DNA of 34,205 nt from assembly GCA_028682915.1 (NCBI GenBank), contig JAJRAN010000080.1:1-34205 (forward strand), read 5' to 3'. Within the stretch, counting starts at the first letter, position 1. Every line of letters starts with the position of its first letter. Both the position numbers and the translations under genes were made by a program. Shown here one piece after another: positions 6,963 through 13,760 of the stretch. A model generated the notes under the pieces. It searched no databases. It had not been told where the DNA came from and worked only from the letters and a program-made list of their open reading frames with translations. The stretch is from Methanomassiliicoccales archaeon. GTDB lineage: Archaea; Thermoplasmatota; Thermoplasmata; Methanomassiliicoccales; UBA472.

Positions 6963-8131
6963 GTTTTTTCCTCCTTCCTCAGCGGGCTGATCTCCCTCAA
7001 TCTGAATATGACCTCCTTCATCGCGGCGACCACTACCTCGACCTCCTCCATCCTGTTGAACCTCCCCAAGGAGTAGCGGATGGAGCCGTGCGCCCTCTCG
7101 TGGTTGCCCCCGATGCCCATGATCACATGGCTCGCCTCCAACGACCGGGAGAAGCATGCGGACCCGGTGGAGACCTCGATCCCCCTCATGTCCAAGTGCA
7201 AGGTGATGGACTCCCCCTCCACGTAGTGGAAGGTGATGTTGGCGTTCTGGGGGATGCGCTTGCTTCGATGACCGTTCAAAGTGGTCTCTGGGACCTCATC
7301 GAGCAGGCGGGTGATGAGCTTGTCCCGTATGGACGCGAGCCTCTCGTTCTCTTCCGAGGTGACTAGCTCGGCCGCTTTGGCGAAGCCGACCGCTGCCGGG
7401 ATGTTCTCCAGCCCCGCCCTCAGATTGAACTCCTGGAAACCTCCGTCCATCCATTTGCCCAGGGGAGTCCCCTTGCGCACGAACAGCCCTCCGATCCCTT
7501 TCGGGCCGTGGATGGTGTGGGCCGAGAACGTCATCAGGTCCACAGGCAACTTGGCCAGGTCGATTCCCAGGCGCCTGTATGTGTGCGTGGCATCGACGTG
7601 GAAGAGCGCGCCCTTCTCATGGCAGAGCTTGCCCAAGGCCGCGATGTCCTGCACCGTCCCGATCTCCTGATTCGAGTGCTGGATGGAGACGAGGATCGTC
7701 TCTTTGGTTATCGACCTCTCCAGCTCGCCCAGGTCCAGGATGCCCTCTCTGTCCACTGGCAGGTAGGTCGCCTTGTACCCATATCTCTCCATGGCCTTCA
7801 CGCTGTTCAGGACCGGGAAGTCTTCGATCTTAGAGGTCACGATATGCTTGCCCTTCTTATCTCCCAAGGAGAGGGCCACTCCCTTGATGGCCAGATTCGA
7901 GGACTCGGTGTCCCCCGACGTCAGCACCAGCTCTTCAGGACTGATGCCCAGGGTATTTGCCAAGCTGGATCTTGCCTTCTCTAGCGTCTCCTTGGCCTCG
8001 ATCCCCATGGAATGGCCGAACTCCGATGTCGCCACCGCGTAGGATTCGAAGAAGTAAGGCCTCATGGCCTCGAGCACCCGCTCGTCCAACCGCGTCGAGG
8101 CGGCGTTGTCCATGTAGATTATCTCAGGCAT
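6959..8131 (-). CDS. iscS: IscS/NifS-like aminotransferase-fold protein lacking the PLP lysine
   Basis: 390 residues, homologous throughout to class V cysteine desulfurases, which supply persulfide sulfur from cysteine to the FeS scaffold. Visible landmarks are YMDNAASTRLD at the start, LTSGDTESSNLAIKG, QHSNQEIGTVQD, HVDATHTYRRLG, GPKGIGGLFVRKG, RAGLENIPA and the sulfur-carrying Cys326 in STGSACFSRS. The lysine that forms the PLP Schiff base, normally in S-x-H-K-x-x-G-P-K-G, is Thr206 here (SAHTIHGPKG, codon ACC at 7514-7516). The A. fulgidus IscS, to which the C-terminal third is very similar, likewise lacks this Lys (it has Asp). Conventional desulfurase activity is therefore doubtful. The gene overlaps iscU by 4 nt and follows dsrE by 9 nt. 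Confidence 0.93.
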   Translation of the reverse strand: MPEIIYMDNAASTRLDERVLEAMRPYFFESYAVATSEFGHSMGIEAKETLEKARSSLANTLGISPEELVLTSGDTESSNLAIKGVALSLGDKKGKHIVTSKIEDFPVLNSVKAMERYGYKATYLPVDREGILDLGELERSITKETILVSIQHSNQEIGTVQDIAALGKLCHEKGALFHVDATHTYRRLGIDLAKLPVDLMTFSAHTIHGPKGIGGLFVRKGTPLGKWMDGGFQEFNLRAGLENIPAAVGFAKAAELVTSEENERLASIRDKLITRLLDEVPETTLNGHRSKRIPQNANITFHYVEGESITLHLDMRGIEVSTGSACFSRSLEASHVIMGIGGNHERAHGSIRYSLGRFNRMEEVEVVVAAMKEVIFRLREISPLRKEEKT

Positions 8132-8140
8132 CTTTGCACC

Positions 8141-8560
8141 TCAGACGAATAGCGTGATATCGGATTTCCTGGCCTCGTTGATGTAGGTCCCGACCGCCCC
8201 GAACTCGTCGATCCAGTCGGTCCGCAGCTGCTCCTTGGTGATGCCCATGACCTCCATGGTCATCTCGCAGGCTATGATCTTGCCCCCGAGCTCCTTGAAG
8301 TCCTTCACCATGGTCTCCAGGGTGGCGACGTTTGCCTTGGCCATCCGCCCCTTGATCATCCTCCGCCCCAGGCCGAGCATGTTCATCTTCGACAGCGGTC
8401 CTTTGTCGAGGCCCCCCTTCTTCAACCGGTTCAGCCCCCAGAAGGTGAAGTAAAGCGAGACCTCCATGCCCATGGAGAGCGAGCCGTTGCCGATGATGAA
8501 GGCGCTGATGACCTTGTCCATGTCGCCGCTGTGCACGACGATCGTGGTCTTGCCGGCCAT
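8141..8560 (-). CDS. DsrE-family sulfur-relay protein
   Basis: 139 residues, DsrE/DsrF-like fold family (often annotated DsrE/DsrF/DrsH-like). The N-terminus TTIVVHSGDMDKVISAFIIG and the block MEVSLYFTFWGLNRLKKG are typical of this group, as is the C-terminal segment with KIIACEMTMEVMGI, which holds the candidate sulfur-carrying Cys. Such proteins usually accept or pass persulfide sulfur together with TusA. The ATG at 8560 is chosen because it starts 2 nt after the tusA stop and is followed by the conserved strand; the open frame extends further only as overlap with tusA. It sits second in the tusA-dsrE-iscS-iscU operon. Confidence 0.88.
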   Translation of the reverse strand: MAGKTTIVVHSGDMDKVISAFIIGNGSLSMGMEVSLYFTFWGLNRLKKGGLDKGPLSKMNMLGLGRRMIKGRMAKANVATLETMVKDFKELGGKIIACEMTMEVMGITKEQLRTDWIDEFGAVGTYINEARKSDITLFV

Positions 8561-8562
8561 GA

Positions 8563-8796
8563 TTAGGCCTCCTTGACCTTCTTGATGCGTATCACCCATT
8601 CTTGCCCCTGGTCCTTGACATCGAGCAGCTCTTGGCCCTGGGCTTCCACCGCCATCGGTATCTCCTTCTTGGAGGCGGAATGGGTGCCGACTACCTCAAT
8701 GATATCCCCGATCGCCGCCTTCTTCAGGGCCTTCCTGACCTGGACGAGCGGTACTGGACAGTTCTGATGCCTGCAATCTAGGTCGATCTGTGCCAT
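8563..8796 (-). CDS. tusA: TusA-family sulfur carrier protein
   Basis: 77 residues, the normal size for TusA/SirA/YedF. These small carriers hold a persulfide on the Cys of the CPxP motif. That motif is present as NCPVPLVQVRKAL with Cys13. The rest matches the two-layer fold (GDIIEVVGTHSASKKEIPM, then the VIRIKKV strand). The start ATG at 8796 has a purine-rich GGGAGGGAG upstream. It is the first gene of a four-gene minus-strand operon with dsrE, iscS and iscU, suggesting sulfur transfer from or to the IscS-like protein. In archaea TusA-like proteins can also serve tRNA thiolation or sulfur oxidation; neither is indicated here. Confidence 0.92.
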   Translation of the reverse strand: MAQIDLDCRHQNCPVPLVQVRKALKKAAIGDIIEVVGTHSASKKEIPMAVEAQGQELLDVKDQGQEWVIRIKKVKEA

Positions 8797-8850
8797 CGGT
8801 CTCCCTCCTGCCCTCGTTTGGTTCATGGTGGATAAGTAGTTTTTCAGATT

Positions 8851-8934
8851 GCTTCGGAAGGAAACGCGGATACCCGTTCGACGAACGCATTTTTCGGTCC
8901 GAAGCGAGCCAAGCAAGTTCGGATCATTGCTTGG
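8851..8934. repeat. Cluster of three perfect inverted repeats
   Basis: Between the membrane-protein stop (8962) and tusA lie three perfect inverted repeats: GCTTCGGA (8851-8858) with TCCGAAGC (8898-8905); nested CGTTCG (8875-8880) with CGAACG (8882-8887); and CCAAGCAA (8909-8916) with TTGCTTGG (8927-8934). It could be a structured 3' end or terminator of the upstream gene, a structured RNA, or operator sites for tusA. No T-run follows on the minus strand. Confidence 0.5.
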
Positions 8935-8961
8935 TCGGCTTCTCGGTTCGCGCATTCCGGA

Positions 8962-10101
8962 TCAACCAGTCCCGCCAGCCTTATCTAGGACCTCGAGCAC
9001 GTCCTCCCTCATCAGGAGCTTCATGTCCGGGTTGATGAGGAACATGGGCACCTTGCCGAAATAATCGTGCCTGAACATGCGATTAATCCCAACCTGGTAG
9101 AACTCCGCTTTGATCCCGTTCAGCTTCTCGGGATCGATCGGCTTCCCTGCGGCTTGTTGCGCGACAAGGTCATCGAGCGGCGTAAGGACGTTGTTACGCA
9201 GCCTTCCCAGCTGATTCTCCACTACTTTCAGGCCCATCCTTGAGCTGGTTACGGACTGGAAGAACCTGAACACGACGTATTGGATCGCCGCCACCAGGAT
9301 GAGCGTGTAAGTGTTCGCGCCCCCATTGGCGGTGAGGAACTCGCGCACCTTGTCCAGGGTCGTGCCTGGAAGCAGCAAGCCCACAACGATCAAGAGGCTG
9401 AAGAAGGCCACGAAGAGCACTATGAGCAGGGTCACTGCCGCGGCCACCAGGGCATTGGTCCCCCTCGCCTTTCCCACTCGCCCCTTGAGGTCCTTAGGCA
9501 TGCTGAACATGCTCTTGGCGTAAGGCTTGAACAGGTAGATGTAGGAATGCAGGCCGATTATCGCCAGGCATTGTATGACTATGATCCAGGTTTCGCGGTC
9601 GCCGATATCCCCCAGGACATACCGGTGATAGAGCGTGAAGAAGATGGAAATGCTGAATATGCCAATGATGGCGAAGGTCGGGATCGCGTTTCCATAGAAG
9701 AAGGCGTTCACCCATACCTCGGCTATCAGGCGCTTGCGCCTTTTTGCGATGAACTTCAATGACTTGGTCTTTCCGCTCTTCTGCTTATTGATCTCGCGCC
9801 TGCTCCTCCAAAAACCTTTCTCTCTCTTGGTGGTGGGAAGGAACAGCAGGAGCCATGCGAAACATACCACGATGAACGATACCAGGAGCCATATGTAGGA
9901 ACCATAGGGTCTGACGAACAAGGCAATGAAGCTCACGACCAGAAGGAAAATGACGATGACAAGCCCGATCCTCGTCCTCTTGGGGTCCCGGTGCAGCTGC
10001 CTCAGCATGTCCTCCTCATGGTCAATCTTCTTCAGAACGAGGTTCCTGAAGGAATCCAAGGACTCGGTCGATTTCCCGGACGCTTTTTCCTGGTCGCTCA
10101 T
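8962..10101 (-). CDS. Polytopic membrane protein of unknown function (about 6 TM)
   Basis: 379 residues, not matched to a named family. A charged cytosolic N-terminus (to about residue 45) is followed by hydrophobic segments near 48-67, 70-90, 132-160, 172-190, 217-248 and 262-283, with very basic loops between them (REINKQKSGKTKSLKFIAKR). The last about 95 residues are soluble and mixed in charge, beginning with a helix-like VVENQLGRLRNNVLTPLDDL. The ATG at 10101 is taken over an adjacent GTG at 10104. No clear Shine-Dalgarno was seen; an AT-rich box (CTAAATATT on the minus strand) lies near 10130. It precedes the tusA operon on the same strand, but a 165-bp gap with inverted repeats suggests a separate unit. 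Confidence 0.72.
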   Translation of the reverse strand: MSDQEKASGKSTESLDSFRNLVLKKIDHEEDMLRQLHRDPKRTRIGLVIVIFLLVVSFIALFVRPYGSYIWLLVSFIVVCFAWLLLFLPTTKREKGFWRSRREINKQKSGKTKSLKFIAKRRKRLIAEVWVNAFFYGNAIPTFAIIGIFSISIFFTLYHRYVLGDIGDRETWIIVIQCLAIIGLHSYIYLFKPYAKSMFSMPKDLKGRVGKARGTNALVAAAVTLLIVLFVAFFSLLIVVGLLLPGTTLDKVREFLTANGGANTYTLILVAAIQYVVFRFFQSVTSSRMGLKVVENQLGRLRNNVLTPLDDLVAQQAAGKPIDPEKLNGIKAEFYQVGINRMFRHDYFGKVPMFLINPDMKLLMREDVLEVLDKAGGTG

Positions 10102-10157
10102 CACGCTCTGCTAGAAGAACAGGATTTCAATATTTAGTTGCTCGCGAACCCCGATAG

Positions 10158-11063
10158 TCATGGGCGGAGCCCAGCCCTCTTGACGATCTCCGGCACCTTC
10201 TCCTCCCAGGCCATGGCCATGATGTGCACTCCTTTCACGCCTTCGATCGTCCTCAGATGCTCTATCTGCTCCACGCACAGCCTGATGCCTTCCTCCTTGG
10301 CGTCCTTGGCGCTCTTGAGCCGCTCCACGACGGTGTCCGGGACCATCATCCCCGCGACCTTGTTCTTCATGTAGAGGGCGACCTTGTGCGACTTCAGGGG
10401 CATCACCCCGGCCAGGATGTGCACCTTCTCATGCAGGCCCCTGGCTCGCACCAACGCCATCCACCGCTCGAACCGGTCCATGTCGTAGATGCTCTGGGTC
10501 TGGATAAAGTCCGCCCCGGCCTTGACCTTCTTGGCCAGCCTGGTCACCCGGAACTCGAAGGGGTCGGCGAAGGGGTTGGCGGCCGCGCCCAGGAAGAGCT
10601 CCGGGGCCGTCTCCAGCTCGTCCCCGCTCCACAGCCTGCCCTCGTCCCGCATCTTGCGCAGGATCATGAGCTCCTGGACCGAATCGACGTCGTAGACGTT
10701 CTTCGCCTCCTTCATGTTGCCGAAAGTCTGGTGGTCGCCGCTGATGCAAAGGACGTTCCTTACCCCCAGGGCGCTCGCGCCCAGGATGTCCGATTGCATG
10801 GCTATGCGGTTGCGGTCCCTACAGGTCATCTGCACCACCGGCTCCAGGCCTTCCTGGATCAGGACCGCGGCGCAGGCGATGGAGGACATCCGGGACATGG
10901 CGGTCTGGTTGTCGGTCAGGTTGAAGGCGTCGGCGCTTCCCTTCATCTCATGGGCGTGCCTGCGCACGCTCTCCGCGCTAGCCGACTTGGGAGGGCCTAT
11001 CTCGGCGGTCACAGCGAATTTTCCTCCGAGCAGAGTGCGCTCCAGGCCGCTCCTGGCGCTCAT
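10158..11063 (-). CDS. metF: Methylenetetrahydrofolate reductase
   Basis: 301 residues, full-length MetF TIM barrel. It reduces 5,10-methylene-THF to 5-methyl-THF using bound FAD. Landmarks are the N-terminal FAVTAEIGPPKSAS with the conserved catalytic Glu, NLTDNQTAMSRM, PVVQMTCRDRNRIAMQSDILGA region, NVLCISGDHQ, and GADFIQTQSIYD followed by ILAGVMPLKSHK. It is the last gene of the hdrA-like/hdrA-like/mvhD/metV/metF operon and overlaps metV by 4 nt. As in acetogens, MetF paired with MetV and Hdr-like subunits probably takes electrons through the FeS partners rather than directly from NAD(P)H (inference). It may work toward methyl-THF for AcsE, or in reverse. Confidence 0.95.
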   Translation of the reverse strand: MSARSGLERTLLGGKFAVTAEIGPPKSASAESVRRHAHEMKGSADAFNLTDNQTAMSRMSSIACAAVLIQEGLEPVVQMTCRDRNRIAMQSDILGASALGVRNVLCISGDHQTFGNMKEAKNVYDVDSVQELMILRKMRDEGRLWSGDELETAPELFLGAAANPFADPFEFRVTRLAKKVKAGADFIQTQSIYDMDRFERWMALVRARGLHEKVHILAGVMPLKSHKVALYMKNKVAGMMVPDTVVERLKSAKDAKEEGIRLCVEQIEHLRTIEGVKGVHIMAMAWEEKVPEIVKRAGLRP

Positions 11064-11764
11064 GCCTTCCCTCCCTTCAGCCTCTTCTGCTCCTCCGTGA
11101 GCACCGCCTCCTTCCTGACGATCCTCCTCGGCCCGCCGTCCCTAGCAGGAAGCCAGCTCTTGGGCGGGATGGGCTCCTCCAGCAGGTCCAGGCGCCCCAG
11201 GCTCTCCAGGCTGTGGTAAATCTCCTCCCAGGCGCAGGGGGTGTCCGGGGAGACCTCGCACTTCCCTCCCTGCGACCCTCCGCACGGACCGTTCAACAGG
11301 CTCTTGGCGCAGCGGGCGATGGGGCATATGCCCCCGGTCAGATGCAAGACGCAGTCCCCGCAGCCGCCGCATTTCTCCACGAAAATACCAGATTCCTCCG
11401 GGGCTCCCATGTTCGACGTGTTCAGGCCGGGCAGCACCCTGACCCGAGGGTACATGGCTTGGACGGTCTGAGCCCCGACTCCGCAGGCCAATGACAGCAC
11501 GCAGTCCTTCCCCTCGATGCGGGGACGCAGCTCGGCGACCCATTCCTTCTCGCACTGCCTCTCCACCATGGCCTCCTCGATCTCCCATCCCTTGCCTCTC
11601 AGGGAGGAAATGAGCCTTAGCGACTCGGCCATGACCGCGACCTCCTTCTCCCCTCCCGCCAGGCAGATGGCGACGCAGGAGCGGCACCCCGCGATCAATA
11701 TCCCCCTATGCCCGTCCAGCATGCCTGAGATCTCCTCCAGCCTCTTCTGCTCGCCGATTATCAT
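11060..11764 (-). CDS. metV: MetV-like zinc/FeS-type partner of methylene-THF reductase
   Basis: 234 residues, the methylene-THF reductase C-terminal-like family (MetV). In acetogenic bacteria MetV forms a complex with MetF and is needed for its activity. The protein is Cys-rich: IAGCRSCVAICLAGGEKE near residue 25, an isolated Cys in ERQCEKEW, LACGVGAQTV, then a dense C-terminal cluster with KCGGCGDCVLH, ICPIARCAKSLLNGPCGG and KCEV. This pattern fits FeS or zinc binding. The NGPCGG motif is typical of the family. It overlaps both mvhD (upstream) and metF (downstream) by 4 nt, so it is translationally coupled to both. Confidence 0.92.
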   Translation of the reverse strand: MIIGEQKRLEEISGMLDGHRGILIAGCRSCVAICLAGGEKEVAVMAESLRLISSLRGKGWEIEEAMVERQCEKEWVAELRPRIEGKDCVLSLACGVGAQTVQAMYPRVRVLPGLNTSNMGAPEESGIFVEKCGGCGDCVLHLTGGICPIARCAKSLLNGPCGGSQGGKCEVSPDTPCAWEEIYHSLESLGRLDLLEEPIPPKSWLPARDGGPRRIVRKEAVLTEEQKRLKGGKA

Positions 11765-12165
11765 TCCTTCACCGCCAGTGGGTTGGGGCCGAGCCTCTCC
11801 ACCCTCGATGCCATCTCCGCGGCCAGCTCGGCTATGCGGAAGGGCTGGTTGGAGGCCACGTGGAACATTTCCAGCCTTTGGCCGCCGAGCCCTACCTCGT
11901 CCAGTATCTGCTTGGCCCGGTCCACCTTCTTCCTGCCCTCAATGTTGCCGTAGATGTGGTGGCAGTTGCCCTCAAGGCAGCCGACCAGCACCACCGCGTC
12001 GGCCCCTTCGCGGAAGGCCTTGAGGAGATGAGCGACGTCCACCCTCCCGGCGCACGGCACTTGGATGAGCGTCAGGTCCGCCGGGTATCGCATCCTCTTC
12101 TCGCCAGCGAGGTCGATGGCCTCCCCCGGGCCGCGCTCGCAGCAGAAGGCGAGAATCCGCATCAT
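11761..12165 (-). CDS. mvhD: MvhD/HdrD-type [2Fe-2S] electron-transfer subunit
   Basis: 134 residues, the methyl-viologen-reducing hydrogenase delta subunit family. These proteins carry a [2Fe-2S] cluster and pass electrons between a partner enzyme and HdrA. The conserved Cys are all present: FCCERG (Cys8, Cys9), QVPCAG (Cys38) and LVGCLEGNCHHIYGN (Cys63, Cys68). There is no hydrogenase gene nearby, so the partner is probably MetFV, as in the metFV-hdr-mvhD clusters of acetogens. Two ATG codons (12165, 12162) are possible; the first overlaps the upstream stop by 4 nt. Confidence 0.93.
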   Translation of the reverse strand: MMRILAFCCERGPGEAIDLAGEKRMRYPADLTLIQVPCAGRVDVAHLLKAFREGADAVVLVGCLEGNCHHIYGNIEGRKKVDRAKQILDEVGLGGQRLEMFHVASNQPFRIAELAAEMASRVERLGPNPLAVKE

Positions 12166-13760
12166 CTCACCTTCCCCAGCGCCGCCCTGGACTGGGCGAC
12201 GATCTGCGAATCCGAGAAGCAGTAGATGTCGATGGCCCGGCTCGGGCAGAGAGCCACGCAGGCGCCGCAGCCTTGGCACAGCTCCATCCGTACCTCCGCC
12301 TTGCCGGCCTGGCCGATCATCGGGGCCGAGTATGGGCAGACGCGCAGGCAGCCGAGGCAGGCGGAGCACTTCTCCTGGTCCACCTCGGCCACGGCCCCGC
12401 CCACCTCCAGAGTGCCCATGGATAGCATCTCCAAGGCCCTGGCCGCAACCGACCCCGCTTCCAATGCCATATCCTCATAGAGCATGTTCCCCACCCTGAA
12501 GCGCGCCGCGAACACGCCCTTCCTAACTGTCTCCCCCGGCCTCAATCTCGAGTCTATGGAAAGGAGCTCGCCCTTCTCATCGACGGGGACATCGAACGCC
12601 TTGGCCAGGCTCTGGACCTCTGGGGTCAGGACCGTGTCGAGGAGCAGCAGGTCTGCCTGAAGGCGCATGTCGCCCAGCAAAGGGTCCCGCCAAGTGATGA
12701 CCGTAGGAGCGTGCCCCTCCACCTTGGGCTCGCCGTCGATGCGGAAGAATCTGATGCCCTTCTCCTGAGCCAGTCGTTGCAGCCCCTCCATCCAGTCCAT
12801 GGCCCTCGCCTCTCTCCCCATGAGCGAGACCTCGATTCCTGGGGCGGCGTCGACCAATGACAGCGCGTAAAGCGTCCCTCGCGGCGTCATGCAGGAGCAT
12901 CCTATCCCCGAGCTGGCCCCGCTTGGCAGGATTACGATCCTCCTGAGTCCCCGGGCAATTAGTTCCTGGGCAGAGGGGGCTGGCGAGCCATCGATCGTCC
13001 TCAGCTCCATCCTCGGCTCCGGGGCCAGTACGACGGCCCCGCATCTCAATGGGACCATTTCGCCTGCGACATCCAGGACCAGGCCGAAATCACCGGGCGG
13101 TCCTTGGAAATCGAGGACGCTCGCATTCTTGATGGTCGTCATCCTCGGGTCGCTCGACGCCTCGGCCATGCTTCGGAGAGCGCGGTCCATCTCGTCTTGA
13201 TTGCTGAATATGTAGGGGGGAGAGCCCTTGGGGGAGCCACCGCTCATTACAAGGTCGACGGTAAGGCCTTGAGCCATGATCTCGTTGGCTACGGCCATGG
13301 CCATCAGCCCGTCCCCCAAGACCGCCACGTTCCTCAAGGCCGGCATCTCCTCCTCGAAGGGCGGCTCCACCCAGAGCCTGACCTTCTCGACCGCCATCCT
13401 GACCAGGGTCTCGGCCTTGCGTTGGGCCTCAGGGCCCTCGTGCACGAATGCCGCCTGCTCGCGGACGCTTGCCACCTCGAAGGCCAGAGGATGCAGGCCA
13501 GAGCTTGTGGCGATGTGACGATAGAGCTTCCTCTTCGTGCGCGCTGAGCAGGCCACGACCACGAACCTGTCCGTCCCGGACCCCTTGATGGCCGCGATCA
13601 TCTCCTTTTGCCCCGGCTTGGAGCAGATGCGGTCGATCATTTTTACTAGAGCCACTCCCTCGATGCCGCTCGCAAAGGAGAGCAGGCCGTCCATGTCCAG
13701 CTTGGGGTCCTTCCCCGAACCCCAGGAGCATATGAAGACGCCGATGCCGCCGTCGCTCAT
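12162..13760 (-). CDS. HdrA-like protein: HdrA N-terminal domain, degenerate FAD fold, 2x[4Fe-4S] ferredoxin end
   Basis: 532 residues. Residues 1-135 match the HdrA N-terminal domain (IGVFICSWGSGK, VACSARTKRK, FEVASVREQAAFVHEGP). Residues 150-430 resemble the flavoprotein core, but the dinucleotide motif is unusual (AVLGDGLMAMAVANE instead of G-x-G-x-A-G), and the usual GTCQGPKDI-like block near the end is replaced by AARFRVGNMLYED, so FAD binding is uncertain. The C-terminus has two clean [4Fe-4S] motifs, CSACLGCLRVCP and CQGCGACVALCP. The ATG at 13760 overlaps the previous stop by 4 nt and has GGGAGG upstream. Together with the 346-residue HdrA-like neighbour and MvhD it recalls a QmoA plus QmoB-like set. 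It probably relays electrons within the MetFV complex. Confidence 0.85.
   Translation of the reverse strand: MSDGGIGVFICSWGSGKDPKLDMDGLLSFASGIEGVALVKMIDRICSKPGQKEMIAAIKGSGTDRFVVVACSARTKRKLYRHIATSSGLHPLAFEVASVREQAAFVHEGPEAQRKAETLVRMAVEKVRLWVEPPFEEEMPALRNVAVLGDGLMAMAVANEIMAQGLTVDLVMSGGSPKGSPPYIFSNQDEMDRALRSMAEASSDPRMTTIKNASVLDFQGPPGDFGLVLDVAGEMVPLRCGAVVLAPEPRMELRTIDGSPAPSAQELIARGLRRIVILPSGASSGIGCSCMTPRGTLYALSLVDAAPGIEVSLMGREARAMDWMEGLQRLAQEKGIRFFRIDGEPKVEGHAPTVITWRDPLLGDMRLQADLLLLDTVLTPEVQSLAKAFDVPVDEKGELLSIDSRLRPGETVRKGVFAARFRVGNMLYEDMALEAGSVAARALEMLSMGTLEVGGAVAEVDQEKCSACLGCLRVCPYSAPMIGQAGKAEVRMELCQGCGACVALCPSRAIDIYCFSDSQIVAQSRAALGKVR

Noticed and set aside
6963-7157. Upstream extension of the iscU frame to 7157
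   Set aside because: The extra residues are the out-of-frame iscS 3' end; the ATG at 6962 has a good ribosome site and begins the conserved domain.
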